Shown: positions 23,228 to 35,514, numbered from the stretch's first letter. The stretch is DNA of 64,000 bases from Peromyscus leucopus (GCF_004664715.2 NC_051071.1:93048936-93112935), one strand, 5' to 3'. Translations and numbers: made by a program. Notes: generated by a model from the letters alone, not told the origin.

Positions 23228-23625
23228 AAATGAGCTGGAGAGGTAGCTCAGCACTTAAGAGCCCTAACTGCTTTTAAAGAAAACCTCAGTTTGTTCCCAG
23301 CACTCACATTGTATCTCACAACCATAATTAACTACTGTTCCAGGGGATCTGATGTCCTGACCTCCTTGGGCACCAGGCATGCCAGTGGTACACATACATG
23401 CAGACAAGAGATTAATACACCTAAAAATAAAGTGAACACATCTTTGAAAAAAAAAAAAAGCAGCTGATAAAATAGCACAGCTGGTTAAAAGCAAGTGCCT
23501 CAAAAGCCTGACATTTAAGTTTAATTCCTGGAATCTACGGAAAGGTGGAGGGAGAGAACTGACTGCTCAGTGTTGTTCTCAGACATCCATATACATATAC
23601 ATACACAGTAATAAAATTTTAAAAT
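23228..23625 (+). mobile_element. B2 SINE followed by a B3-like SINE
   Basis: A B2 at 23231-23458 with an A13 tail is followed by a second tRNA-headed SINE-like copy at 23462-23625 (AAAATAGCACAGCTGGTTAA). Confidence 0.65.
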
Positions 23626-24382
23626 TATTTAAGGCATTTGTTCTTACTGGTACAGAAGTATTAATCAGTCATTAGGTTATTCTCAAAAGAAAAGCAAATA
23701 TTAGGTTTTCAAATGGTATTTTGAGTTGTAGAAAAATATAACTTAATTTCTTAATTTTTTTATTGTAACTATTTAAATACACAGCTATTTCCTCATATTG
23801 GACTCTAAATGATACCTAACCAACCCAAATGACCATCAGAAAGAATTGTTCAATCCAGATAACAATGATACTTTTTTACTTTGATTCTTTGTCTCTAGGT
23901 TTTTGTCTCTAAATCCTGTTCGGTTCCCTGTTCTTTCTACCGAGCTCTGGCCACAGACTAAGAATGGCTAAGGTGCAGAGCCATAGCGGAAGAAGTGGCC
24001 TTCACATGCTCAGGTCAGCACTGCTCCTTATCTGAGTTCTTGAGGTAAAGTGAGGTCTTATGATTATTTCTACCGTAAATCAAGAAATGATAAAACCCAA
24101 AACAGGATTTTTCAGCTTCAGCATTAACATTTGGAGGTGGCTATTTTTTTTTTCTTGTGGGAGGCTCTCTTGTGTGTTATATTGTTCAGCATCCTTACCT
24201 TAAACCTAAAGGCTATCATCCCTCCTAATTCCCTTCACTGTGACAACACCAAAATATCTCTATTGATACCTGCTCCTCTGGGAAAAGAGAAAAGATGAAA
24301 TGACTCCTCTCTTCTACCTTGTAAGTGCTGAGGTTACAGATGTGTACCACTCCTTTGGGCTAATATTTTTTCTTTACAATGG
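23626..24382. other. AT-rich intergenic DNA
   Basis: No exon or clear repeat recognised. Confidence 0.3.
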
Positions 24383-24535
24383 GAGGCCACCTGGGCACTG
24401 TGGCTCAGACTTGCAATCATACTACCTGAGACTGAGGACTGAGGCAGGAAGATCACAATGAATTCAAGGCTAGCCTGAACTGCGTACTTACAAGTCAGCG
24501 AGGCTACAGAATGACATCAATCTAAAAAGAAGAAC
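24383..24535 (+). mobile_element. Old B1-like SINE
   Basis: GGCACTGTGGCTCAGACTTG and GAATTCAAGGCTAGCCTGAA show a diverged B1. Confidence 0.5.
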
Positions 24536-24774
24536 TTTAAATTGTAAGAATGCTCTTTTCCATATCCCAGTTAAAGCTTACTGTTATATAGATAGAAAAC
24601 ATGATCTGGTCACTATGGGTTCTTAACTACTTTGTAATTGACTATTACATTCTCAAGAGTAATACTTCACCTTTACTGTAGGAATTAGTATACTGTATTC
24701 CAGTCTTGGAGGTTGGGCATCTACAAGTTCTTAATTTATAAAAGCTTTTCTGGTTTTCATCTGGTAATTTTTCT

Positions 24775-25036
24775 CTTTCCCTGTGTATGTATGTATGCAT
24801 GCATGCAAGCATGTATTAATATATGTTCAGGTAGGTGTGGGTGTATGTGTGTGTACACTTGCATGTGGAAGCCCAATGTTGGTGCCAGCAATCTTCCTTG
24901 ATTGTTAGGTTACTTTGTTCATTCTCAGTCAAACCCAGAAGTCATCTCTAAGGATAGTCTTGCTAAGCCAGCTTGCTCCAGGGATTTTCTCTCTCTGTCT
25001 CTGCTTACTAAGGCTGGAATTACTGGTGAGCTACCA
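24775..25036 (-). mobile_element. Decayed rodent SINE-like repeat
   Basis: A TATG/CATG-rich head (24785-24860) and a B1-like end GTGAGCTACCACATCC; probably one reverse composite SINE. Confidence 0.4.
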
Positions 25037-25042
25037 CATCCA

Positions 25043-25494
25043 TGTAGCAGGCTTTCTTGGACTGCCAACCTCCAAATCATGACACAGACTTATTATTAAT
25101 TATGAATACTCAGCCCTAGGTTAGACTTGTTTCTAGCTAACTCTTTTTTTTAAACTTAACCCATTTCTATTAACCTATGAACTGTCCTGAGGCTTGCTTA
25201 CCTCATCTACATACTGTCCATCCTGCTTTTCTCTCTGCCTGCCAACCCTGCCTATCCCTCCTCTGCCTAGCTATTGGCCATTCAGCTTTTTATTAGACCA
25301 ATTAGGTGCCTTAGGCAGGCAAGGTAAAACAGGAACACATCTTTACAAAAGCAACACATCTTAACATACTTAAACGAATGCAGCATAAACAAATGCAACA
25401 CATCTTTACATAGTTAAACAATTATTTTGCAGCACAAACAAATGCAACACATCTTTACATAGTTAAACAACTATTCCACCACATACCCACCTAA
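25043..25494 (-). mobile_element. Probable class II-like LTR with tandem sub-repeats
   Basis: It starts TGTAGCAGGCTTTC and shares the U3-like block CTATTGGCCATTCAGC with the other reverse LTRs here. About 25315-25490 consists of repeated AACACATCTTTACA-type units. I could not find a target duplication; the right end is uncertain and up to 25600 may be internal sequence. Confidence 0.5.
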
Positions 25495-25609
25495 CATGTG
25501 GATTTGGGTAATCTGAACCTCTGGTCGTTCTTTCTTGGCAACTACTTTAACCATCGTGCCGTCGTCCCTCCATCTGTTTCTTTCAGTAGCCCCTAACTAT
25601 CTTTGTTAA

Positions 25610-25772
25610 GTAGTGGATGCTGACTTTGAGCTTCTGATCCTTCTGCCTCCACTTCCTGAAGTGTTGGTGCTGCAGGTGTGCACCACCATGCTTGGTTTAT
25701 GTGGTATGGGGATTGAATCCAGGTCTTTGTGTACTAGCAAGCACTTTACCAACTGAGCTACATCTTCAGCCC
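25610..25772 (-). mobile_element. B4 SINE (reverse)
   Basis: A B1-like half (GTGCACCACCATGCTTGG) joined to an ID-like half (AGCAAGCACTTTACCAACTG), the B4 arrangement. Confidence 0.65.
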
Positions 25773-25839
25773 ATAAAACAACAGTACATCTCATAATTCT
25801 GAGCATTTTGTGGGATCAACTGAGTGAAAATTTTTTTTT

Positions 25840-26042
25840 AAGATTTATTCATTTTATTTTATATGTAATTGTTTTATCTCCATGTATGTATGTGCACCTT
25901 GTGCATGCTTGGTGACTGTAGAGGTCAGAAGAGGACATTGGATACTCTGGAATTTGAGTTACAGATGGTTGTGAAACACCATTTATGGTAATTAAGCCCA
26001 GGGCCTCTATAAGAGCAACAAGTGAGTCATCTCTCCAGCCCC
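25840..26042 (-). mobile_element. B2 SINE
   Basis: Reverse; ends GTGAGTCATCTCTCCAGCCC. Confidence 0.75.
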
Positions 26043-26286
26043 AAGTGAATCTCCGTTTGGAAGGTGAAATATGTTCAAGATGACTTATTTGCATGTTTTA
26101 GTGGACATTTTCAGGTGAGTTCTTGGCGGGGTAGTCAGTTGTCACACCTTGATTTTCAGTGTGTCATGGACTTCCTATAGCATGAAAGGATGTTTGTTTG
26201 TTTGTTTTGTGCTCTTTTGGGCTCCCATGGACGGTGCCACCATATAAGGACCACTGTCAAGCTGCTGCCCAGGTATAGGATCCAAC

Positions 26287-26442
26287 TTTTTTTTGTTTTG
26301 TTTTGTTTTTCAAGACAGGATTTCCCTGTGTAGCTTTGCGCCTTTCCTGGAACTCACTTGGTAACCCAGGCTGGCCTTGAACTCACAGAGATCTGCCTGC
26401 CTCTGCTGGGATTAAAGGTGCGCGCCACCACCGCCCGGCTTA
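26287..26442 (-). mobile_element. B1 SINE
   Basis: Low-divergence reverse B1 lacking ~10 bases in its middle. AGGATCCAACT occurs on both sides (about 26278 and 26443), a target duplication. Confidence 0.85.
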
Positions 26443-26527
26443 GGATCCAACTGTTAAACAAATTGATGTGACAGTCTGCTGGCATTCCTCCCTGACTGTA
26501 CCACAAGGTTGTTTCTTCCTTTTTGTA

Positions 26528-26740
26528 CTTTGTAAAAATTTTACATGTATGGGTGTTTTGCCTGCATGTATGTCTGTACCACTTGCATGCCTGGTGCCTG
26601 CAGAGTCCAGAGAGGACATGGCATTCCCCAGAACGGGAATGATTGGTGATTGTGAGCCTCTATGTGGGTGCTAGGAATTGAACTCAGGTCCTTTGGAAGA
26701 GCAGCCTTCTTTAGCTTTTTTGGTCTCTTGTATATGCCTA
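26528..26740 (-). mobile_element. B2 SINE
   Basis: Reverse; CTTTGGAAGAGCAGCC near 26692, right end eroded. Confidence 0.7.
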
Positions 26741-27312
26741 CAGTTGACAGAACCCTAACAGAAGAAGCTTTACTGGCAAGGATGCCTGAAATAAGTAATT
26801 ACTGATTTCACCAGCCCTGCAATGCAGTAAACTGAGTGGAGATGATATAGGACACATCATAAGATAGCATACTAAAGGAATGTAGTAATTAGAGTTATTG
26901 TCAAAGTTCTTCCCAAACTGAAACTTTAGGATGGAAGTGTTTCAATTGGATACTTTATAGTTGATATAATAAATGAACTGTTTTTTAGTACTTGGAGTAG
27001 TAGGTGATCTTGGATAACTTTCATTTTTAATATTCTTACTAGTGTATTACTAGGAAAGCTAGATGCCAACTTCCGTGTTTTGATAAAGACATATTTGATG
27101 CAGCTTAACATCTTAGTTTTCTAACTGAGATCAGGAACAAGGTAGGGAAGTTCCCTTTCACTGCAAATCTTTAACATTGTAGTAAAAGTACTTGTCAACA
27201 ATAAGCAAAGAAAGAGAAGCAAAGATGCGCAGTTTATGGGGGACAAAACAAAGTTGCCTTTATTTGTAGACCATATGATTGTATATGTGGAAAAAAATCA
27301 CGTATAATATTA
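26741..27312. other. AT-rich intergenic DNA
   Basis: Nothing recognised. Confidence 0.3.
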
Positions 27313-28660
27313 GAGGGACCAGCCTTAATATTAACACTTCCCAGGGGCTCAGGAGAGAAACTACGAATGGCGAGGACTATTTTTGGGAAATAAAATCTCA
27401 GCACACGGAGCTCTATAGTCCACTTGCTTTAATTCCTCTGGCATAACATCCTATATACACAGCTTCATTTCTGTTCTCGTGCTTAGCTCCTTTCTTGACT
27501 GATTTCTCTCTCTATTTATCTACTGCTCCCTCTAAGTTCTATCTTATTTCTCTCGTCTTAATTCTGCCTCATCTAGGTCCTTTTCATCTCGTTCTTACCC
27601 AGATAGTACTTCCCCACCTGACTTCCACATCTTCCATCTCGTCTATTGGTTCTCTCTGGTCAAAATCCTCCTTGTCTCTCTCCATTCTCCATCTCTAAGT
27701 TCTCCCCAAGTCTCCCGGGAATTCATTTATAAACCCAAGCAATAGCAGTCCCCTGGTCGAGCAAGGTCACCAGGCTTGAATTCTTATGTGGTCAGAAAGG
27801 CAGGTAAGATTTTCCTCAGACAGTGATTGTCAGGCTTCCAGGGTCAAACGGAAGAGTGATAAGAATCACATAGAGGGGCAGTCATTGTTAATTATCATTT
27901 TCAACTCAAAAAGGAAGTGACTAATGAATTAACTAAAGGCTAAATTAGGGTAATATCTAAGAAGAGGGATCTTATGTGCTCAACTATAATCTTAAACGTG
28001 GTTGGTAGAAAATGTTAAAAATCTATAATTTGCTAGGTCAGTGGGAGAAAATAAAACTGTCTTCTTTTTTCCTGTGGCTCCTATCTGTTCAAGCTATCTG
28101 CTGTTTTTTCTGCAGGGTTGGGGGAAGGTGTGTTCAGTCGCTAGGCAACCTGTGTACAGCTAGATGCCTCTGGTGATAGTTGAAGGGAAATCTGGAACTA
28201 GAGATAACATATGGGAAAGGAGGAAGTTAAGCTTAATTGGCACATCCGCCAGGCCTTCTCAAAGAGGTAGTCTGGTTACTTAAGTCTGTTCTAGAGAATA
28301 CAGAGGTATCTCTGATAAGGTACTTTCCTCCTGCTTCTAGGAATGGACCTGGCTGGATGCTGCCAACGACGATAATTATAGGGAGGCTTGAACTGGGGTT
28401 CTGGCTGTGCATAGCTGTCAGCACACAAGGTTATCTAAATATTCCTTTAGTAGAGGGGAAATGGTGCCCAATCAATGATGGAAAAGCTACAATAGCACAC
28501 AAGAAACTCATAGCAGAAAATGGCTGATAATCAAAAGCCAAATATCACCAAGGTTCCTTGAGCATCAGCTTGACCTCTGGAAGGCCCTTGGCTTCTTTCA
28601 GGTATTAGCTTTGTCATAATCAGCCGAAATCCTACTTTGTATATTTTTGTGGCTTGCAGC
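27313..28660. mobile_element. Unassigned LTR-like or ERV-derived block
   Basis: A CT-rich stretch (27460-27720) is preceded by GGGAAATAAAATCTC and followed by non-repetitive-looking DNA with a 96-codon open frame at 28237-28527 that resembles no protein I know. Base composition suggests a rodent retroviral element, but I cannot place it in a family or define ends. Confidence 0.3.
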
Positions 28661-28664
28661 AATA

Positions 28665-29480
28665 AAGTAAGAGAAAATGTGATACATTTACACAATGGAC
28701 TATTACTCAACTCTTAAAAAATGAAATCATGAAATTCATAGGTAAATGGATGGAGCTAGAAAAGAATCATCCTGAGTAAGGTAATCCAGACCCCAAAAGA
28801 CAAATATGGTATGTATTCACTTATATGTGGATGTTAGCTGTTAAGTCTTCAAAAAGTAAGCTCCAATCAGTAGAACCACAGAAGTTAGATGTAGAGTAAA
28901 GAACTAAGGGATAGGAGTGGATCTCCCTAGCAAGGAGAAATGGAATAGTCAGTTATGGATGAATGGGAGGGGGTGGACCAGAAAGAGAAGATCAGTCAGG
29001 GAGGGGAGGGAGGGAACTCAGGGAGGAACATCTAAAACTAAGGGCCATTTAAGGGATTGTATGGAAATAATACAATAGAAGCTTACAAAAATAAATACCT
29101 GTAAGTTTTTAAAACTGAAGTTCTATAAAGGACAAAAAAAAAGCCACAGAATAAGAAAGGACTATTATCCAACATATACAAAATAAGTAAAAACAACCCA
29201 ATTTAAAAATGGCCAGCCGGGCGGTGGTGGTGCACACCTCTAATACCAACACTCAGGAGGCAGAGGCAGGCAGATCTCTGTGAGTTCCGGGCCAGCCTGG
29301 GCTACCAAGTGAGTTCCAAGAAAGGCACAAAGCTACACAGAGAAACCCTGTCTCGAAAAACCAAAAAAAAAAAAAAGAAAAGAAAAAAAAATGGCCAAGA
29401 ACTTTCTCAGATATCACAGAGAATGTATACAGATTCCAAATAACCACACAAGAATATACAAGTTAAAATGACAATAGCTA
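28665..29480 (+). mobile_element. L1 fragments (3' UTR and ORF2), split by B1
   Basis: 28665-29100 is an L1 3' end (ORF2 tail and UTR), and 29100-29480 is a second L1 ORF2 piece. A B1 divides the latter. Confidence 0.6.
29215..29373 (+). mobile_element. B1 SINE with target duplication
   Basis: Forward B1 with AAATGGCCA on both sides (about 29206 and 29388); it sits inside L1 sequence. Confidence 0.88.
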
Positions 29481-29483
29481 CTG

Positions 29484-30400
29484 TCTTAGTTAGGGTCACT
29501 ACTGCTGTGATGAAACACCATGACCAAAAGAAAATTGGGGCCAAAAGGGTTATTTGGCTTTACACTTCCATGTCACTGTTCATTATTGGAAGAAGTCAGG
29601 ACAGGAACTCAAGCAGGGTAGAAACCTAGAGGCAGGAGCTGATGCAGAGGCCATGAAGGAATGCCGCTTACTGGCTTGCGCTCATGGCTTGCTTGGCCAG
29701 CTTTTTAAATAGAACACATTGTAGGTGGAATGTCGGTCCTTGTGCTCAGATAAGCACCAGGGAAACCAGGAATGTTAAACACAGAGGGTTTTCTCTACAA
29801 AGAAGAGATATATAACCTGTTTTCCTCCCAGAAGGCTGGGAACAGATGTGGTGAATAGTTACACTGGCTTCTTAGATCCTTAGCTTGAGCTTGTTTGTGT
29901 CAGTTAATCTATAGTGCTGTCCTCCCGGAGACCCTTACCATGAGCATTGCTTATCTTGAGTTTGTTTCTTCAGTTAATCCACAGAACTCATCTTCTTTAT
30001 GGGAGATGTTACTTGTACTTTACAAGAGTTTCAATGTGGTCATGTCTTAAGCTTTGTTGTGTATATGGGATTGAGGAAACTTTTTTCCCAAATTGGGCCA
30101 TGCTTAAATATGCCTAAAATAAACTACCCAGTGTCAGACTCTTGAAGTTTGAACCAACACTGGCTACTAAGTCCTGTTGAACTGAACTGCCTTCTTATCT
30201 CATATGTATCATTACTGTGCTGGCCTTGGTGGTCACAAGAGACCCCCACAATCCAATACCACCAGCCAAGGAGTGACCTCACCCACAATGGGCTGTGCCC
30301 TCCCACATCAATCACTAATTAAGAAAATGCCCTACAAGTGTACCTACAGCCCAGTCTTATGAAGGCATCAGTTATCTAACAACTCTGGCATCTCTAACAT
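29484..30400 (+). mobile_element. URR1-like hAT element, split by an LTR
   Basis: The left part (29484-29709) starts CTGTCTTAGTTAGGGT and continues with CACCATGACCAAAAG; the right part (30248-30400) resumes with CACCCACAATGGGCTGTGCC. These match the second copy at 34137-34545. The URR1 (hAT-Charlie) name is from memory. Confidence 0.6.
29710..30247 (+). mobile_element. Probable solo LTR inside a hAT copy
   Basis: It interrupts the hAT sequence, runs from TGTAGGTGGAATG to GACCCCCACA and contains AATAAACTACCCAG followed by U5-like DNA. The target duplication is not clear, so the insertion is old or the ends are slightly off. Confidence 0.5.
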
Positions 30401-30429
30401 CCTGTAGACTACAACACAACCATGTTCAC

Positions 30430-31260
30430 AGCTTCATGTAGTGGCTTCCCTGGGCCTCCATGCAGGGACACCCCTGACACAAAAATGGCCTCAGCAGCTT
30501 TCCTTAGTTGTGGAAGGAGATTCCACAACTCTTCTTGTATCCTTGACTCTAAATCCAGACCTATGGGGCAAAAGTTGGCAAGTTCTGCTGCTTGATGGTG
30601 CTGGAATTTGGCCCCCTGGTTCAATTACTTTTGCATCAATTTTCTGTGGTTGATGGTTTCCTTCACTGCTTAAGCTTTCCTTTAATTTCTGTCAACAAGT
30701 TGGAAGCTTAGCTGGGTAGGGCCTTGCCCCAGGGTCATTACTCTCTTTATTCCATTTAGCATTAAGCTTTTCTTTAAACTTTTAATCTCTTTCAACACTG
30801 GACTTAGCTCAATTATACTTCCTTGTGCTCTTTTTCCTCAAAGTGTACTATTTTGTATTTCTGTTTGCCCAGCCTTTTCCTTTTCAGTATAGATCTATGT
30901 AAGAGGGATTACTAATAACCACACAACAGTCAATACAAGCCTGTCTTGAAATCTCTTCTGCCAGCACCATTGATTCAAAACTTCATTGCAGCCTCAGGCA
31001 GATTTTTGGACAAGGTCAAAAAGCAGCCACATTCTTTGCCACACTTACTACCCCTCTGAAACTTCTTGATCTGAGCTTCAACAGTTCAAATTGTCCTCAG
31101 CACTGTCTTCCATACTCCTACTAAGATAGTCTATTAATTTCTACTTAACTTACCCATCTGGATTTCTGATACAAAGTCCCAAAGTGTTCTATATTCTTCC
31201 AACAAACAGCGTGAATGGTCAGTCCTGTCACAGTAATACCCTAGTCCATGGTACCAGCTT
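30430..31260. mobile_element. Rodent mid-repetitive sequence, family not named
   Basis: It looks like a dispersed rodent repeat (TGCAGGGACACCCCTGACAC; GAATTTGGCCCCCTGGTTCA) between two hAT copies. The 70-codon frames here are fortuitous. Confidence 0.35.
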
Positions 31261-31261
31261 C

Positions 31262-31628
31262 TGTCTTGTCACTGTTCTTTTGCTGTGCAGAGACACCATG
31301 ACCAAGGTAACTCTTATAAAAGAAAGCATTTAATTTGGGGCTTGCTTGCAATTTCAGAGGCTTAGACTGTTATCATTATGGTAGGGACCATGACACTGGA
31401 GCAGTAGTTGGGAGCTACATCCTGATTCACAGGCAGAGATAGAGAGAGACTGGACCTGGTGTGGGCTTTGAACCCTCAAAGCCCACTCCTAGTAACACAC
31501 TTCCTCCACAACAATCCAACAAGGCCACAACTTTGAATTCTTGTAATCCTTTCAAATAGTCCCACTCACTGGTGACTATGCATTCAAATATATAAGCCTA
31601 TGGAGTCATTTTTATTTAAACCACCACA
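31262..31628 (+). mobile_element. URR1-like hAT element, second subfamily
   Basis: GCTGTGCAGAGACACCATGA to TTTAAACCACCACA. Same layout as 52288-52668 and 55846-56205. Confidence 0.6.
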
Positions 31629-31751
31629 ATTAGGTTAATAGGACTGGAAAGACTCAAAAGTAGAAGGCACCATTGAGCTTGGATCCTGGACTGTATAAAA
31701 AGCAGGTAACTAGCAGAATTACAGCAATCAACTACTAGAGTTTAGGAACAA

Positions 31752-31925
31752 TATTTCTGCTGGGCAGGGGTGGAGCACAAAATGGTACTTTAATCCCAGC
31801 CCTCAGGAGGCAGAGGCAGGTGGATCTCTGTGAGTTCAAGGCCAGTCTTATACAGAGTGAGTTCCAGGACAACCAGGGCGACACAGTGAAACTCTGTCTT
31901 AAAAAAACAAATAAACAAAAACCCC
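31752..31925 (+). mobile_element. B1 SINE
   Basis: Forward, with a 10-base extra segment near 31780; A/C-rich tail. Confidence 0.75.
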
Positions 31926-32324
31926 AACATTCTGAATTGTTTTTCCAATTCTGTTGATTAACAAATTTCTAAATTCAGAAAACAATTGACAGATAATGAA
32001 GTATAAGAAAAATAAAATGAAGGAAAAAATTCTGAGAAACTTGTAGTTTAGTACATTTGAGAGTCATATAAGCAGATGGGTGTAACCACAAATGGGGACA
32101 GAAGCTAGGCATGTCCATTCCCATGTGAATGAAATGGAAAGGAGTAAGGAAAAAAACAGAGAGACCAAAAGATATGACAATAGCGTTGCCTCAGGGTTAA
32201 GGAGGCCATAAAGAGAAGATCCAATTTAATCCCTAGCTCTAAACCTAATGGTATGCCATTCATTTAAAATTAGAGGTTTTTGCATCTATGCTCAGTTTAT
32301 TTATATTCTCTGTTTTCTATTCTT

Positions 32325-32357
32325 CAATATGTGTGTGTGTGTGTGTGTGTGTGTGTA
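32325..32357. repeat. (TG)n microsatellite
   Basis: About 14 TG units. Confidence 0.9.
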
Positions 32358-32527
32358 TACACACTAGGAATAATATATATATCCTGAACACATTGCATTC
32401 ATTGTGGTATTTCATCCCTATTGTGTCAGTACATATTAAGAGCAAGAGTGTTTTGCATAATTATATGCAGTTATTACATTGCAGAGATTTATACCTGTTG
32501 TAAACTAAGTGTTACATATTTTCCTTT

Positions 32528-32834
32528 TGTTGTATGATATTTTGTGTTCTGACAAATAAAGCTAGCCTGGAGATCAGAGGTGAAGCTAGCTACTAGTTAA
32601 CCTTAGAGGCCAGGCAGTGGTGACTCACATCTTTAATCGTAGCTCTTGGGAGGCTGATGCCTTTAAACCCAGCACAATCAGGAGGTGGAGACAAAATCTC
32701 TGCACCTTTTGGGTCTGAGGATCTAGAGAGGTAAGAAATCACTGGTGGCTGCTCTGCTTCTCTGATCTTTCAGGTTATTCCCCAATATATAACTCCTGGT
32801 TTTTATTGATAAGACAAAATAGATTCATGCTTCA
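32528..32834 (+). mobile_element. B1-containing LTR-like element, short diverged copy
   Basis: The same ordering as 48392-48931: AATAAAGCTAGCCTGGAGATC, a B1-like piece, GCTGCTCTGCTTCTCTGATC and a GATTCATGC-type end. CCTTT flanks both ends (32523-32527 and 32835-32839). Confidence 0.55.
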
Positions 32835-32935
32835 CCTTTACCCAGGTTTTCTATATCCTTTATTGTCAGTTTTTAAATGAATTCAAGATCCACTTAAATA
32901 TTGTATTCTTTAATCTAAATCAGATCCCCTGCTGT

Positions 32936-33828
32936 ACTGGCTGGTTTTGTGTGTCATCAGAGAGGAAGGAGCCTCAGTTGAGGAAATGCCTCCATGAGAT
33001 CCAGCTGTAAGGCATTTTCTCATTTAGTGATCAGTGGGGATGGAGGACATACCCATGGTGAATGGTGCCAATACTGGGCTGTTGTTCCAGGGTTCTATAA
33101 GAAGGTGTGTAGCATGAATCTTAAAAATTCTTATTAATAAAATCAAACCCGAGGCCAGTTATTTGGGGTCAATGCTGGTAGATCAGAGAGACAGAACAAG
33201 CCACAGCTACCTCACCTTGTCAGATCCTCAGCTGATCCTGTTTCCTCAGACTAGAGGTTTCTGAGTCCTCATCCAGAATGGGTCTCAGCTGAACTGCTGC
33301 TCAAAAGCCTGAATGCTTAACCAGCCAAATGCTTCTAGTTTCTGGTCCTCACTCCTTATATACCTTTCTGCTTTCTACCACCACTCCCTGGGATTAAAGG
33401 CTTCTTTTCTGGGATTAAAGGCGTGATGAGTCACCATGCCTGTCTGTATCCTTGAACACATGGATTTCTGCCTCTGGAATGCTAGGATTAAAGGCGTATG
33501 CTACCACTGCCTATCCTTTATGTTTAATATTGTGGCTGCTCTGTCTCTGACCCCAGATAAGTTTATTAGCATGCACAGTATTTGGGGGAACTACAATACC
33601 ACAAAGGTGGGCTGAGCAAGCCATGAGAAGCAAGCCAGTAAACAGCTCCCCTCCATGGCCACTGCATCAGCTCCTGCCTCCAGGATCCTGCCCTGTTGAG
33701 TTCCTGTCCTGACTTCCTTCATTGACGAACAGCATTCCAGAAATCTAAGCCTAATAAGCCCTTTCCTCCCCAACTTGCTTTTTGGTCATGGTGTTCCATT
33801 GCAGCAATAAAAACCCTAACTAAGATAC
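32936..33828 (-). mobile_element. URR1-like hAT element (reverse), split by an LTR
   Basis: 32936-33107 and 33604-33828 are reverse halves of the element seen forward at 34137-34545 and end AAACCCTAACTAAGA. They become continuous once the LTR and one duplication are removed. Confidence 0.65.
33108..33603 (-). mobile_element. B1-containing LTR-like element, complete, reverse
   Basis: It runs from TGTAGCATGAATC to CAATACCACA and is flanked by the perfect duplication AAGGTG (33102-33107 and 33604-33609). 496 bases. It includes three GGGATTAAAGG-type B1 segments. Confidence 0.8.
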
Positions 33829-33829
33829 T

Positions 33830-34120
33830 GCTGTGATGGTTATTTTAATTGTCAGCTTGACACAACATAGAAAACAGTCTCAAGTGAGGAATTATCTAAA
33901 TCAGGTGTCCCTGTAGGCTTACCAGGAGTTTGTAAAGTCTCAGCCTAATGTGGGCAGCACTATTTCCTAGGCCAGGTGAACTGACTGTATGAGGTGAGAA
34001 AGCCATCTGAGCAAAAACAAGCAAGCCAGCATCACATGCACTTATTTCTCTTTGTCCTTGACTGAACAGATGCCTCAATCTCCCGCTGCTATGAATTTCC
34101 CATAGTGATAGACAGGAGCC
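33830..34120 (-). mobile_element. Related hAT-like repeat (reverse)
   Basis: GTCAGCTTGACACAACATAG onward follows the termini of the neighbouring hAT copies but with a different inside. Confidence 0.4.
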
Positions 34121-34136
34121 TGGAACCGTCTCTTAT

Positions 34137-34545
34137 TTAGGGTAACTATTGCTATGATCAAATATCATGACCAAAAGCAAGTTGGGGAGAAAAGGGTTTA
34201 TTTGGCTTATGTTTCCACATCATAGGCCATCACTGAAGGAAGTAAGGGCAGGAACCTTGGAAGCAGGAGTTGATGCAGAGGCCATGGAGGGATGCTGCTT
34301 ACTGGCTTGTTACCGTTCCCTACGGCTTGCTCAGCCTGCTTTCTTATAGAACCTAGGATCACCTGCCCAGGGCTTGTCCCACCCACAATGGGCTGTGCCC
34401 TCCTCCATCAGTCACTAATAAGAAAATTTCCTAGAGGGCTGCCTTCAGTCTGACCTTACGGAGGGATTTTCTCACTGGAAGCTCTCCTCTCTGATGGCTC
34501 TACCTTCTGTCAAGTTGACATAAACCTGTTCTCATGTCAGGTACT
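34137..34545 (+). mobile_element. URR1-like hAT element, near complete
   Basis: Ends with CTGTCAAGTTGACATAAAC; includes GATGCAGAGGCCATGGAGGG. No transposase coding capacity, so non-autonomous. Confidence 0.65.
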
Positions 34546-34635
34546 TTTTGATATTAAAAAAACTATAAATGAAACAAGAACACCAGCATTTTATGAATAC
34601 AGGCCAGTTATTTTATTAAATTCCCATGATTTTGT

Positions 34636-34786
34636 TGGTGGTGGTGGTGGTGTATTGAGACAAGGTTTTTCTGTGTAGCCCTGGCTGTCCTGGAACTCAC
34701 TCTGTAGATCAGGCTGGCCTTGAACTCCACCTGCCTCTGCTTCCAAGTGCTGGGATTAAAGGCCTGTGCCTCCACTGCCTGGCATG
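34636..34786 (-). mobile_element. B1 SINE
   Basis: Reverse; (TGG)n-like patch at 34637-34653 next to its tail. Confidence 0.85.
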
Positions 34787-35514
34787 ATTTTTGCTTGTCT
34801 GACTGTATGTAATTTGATTCATTTGAGATCCTTTTCTAAACATTATCATGTCTGTTGCTTTATATTAAGCATTTGTCTCTCACTCTTTCAGTGCCTGTTT
34901 CCAAAACTGTAGATAAAGAAAATTCATGTTTCATACAGTGGGTCCCAGGGACATGATTTGGAAGAACTAATGTATATCTTATGTGTTGCCAAAATAAAAA
35001 ATCATTATTTTAATTTTTTATTCTACTATACTCTTCAATCTTTTGTTAGCTTTGACAAAAGCATACCTATTCCCCATCAGATGCCCTCAGAAGTGTCATA
35101 GTTAGAGTGGCATGGCTTCTAATTAATGAGCCAAATGAAAACTGCTTTGTTTTATAGAGATAGTCAAATACTTGATGAGGAAATTGTAGTACTTGAAACC
35201 CAGTCTCCTATGGATAATGTGACAACTGGTGCCTCACAGCAGTAAAAAAAAAAGTCCAGAAATAACCAAGACCAAAACTACCACAGACAGTGTGAGAGGA
35301 AACACAGTGTCATCCATTTTTTACACAATGTTCATATTATTTCAAAGGTGAAAAGACAACTGAAATTCTGAATAATACCTTGCTAGCACTGATCTACTTT
35401 ACCATTCTTAAGCTATAGAAAATATTACATTAGACAAATATGTCAACTAACAGATAAAGGATTTAAGAAATTTAACTCAGTCCATAGTTGCTGGTGGATT
35501 TTTTAAAAATTCTT
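34787..35514. other. AT-rich intergenic DNA
   Basis: No exon or clear repeat seen. Confidence 0.3.

Noticed and set aside
25315..25494. Regularly spaced repeats resembling a CRISPR array
   Set aside because: Units are imperfect, adjacent parts are similar too, and the context is a eukaryotic LTR.
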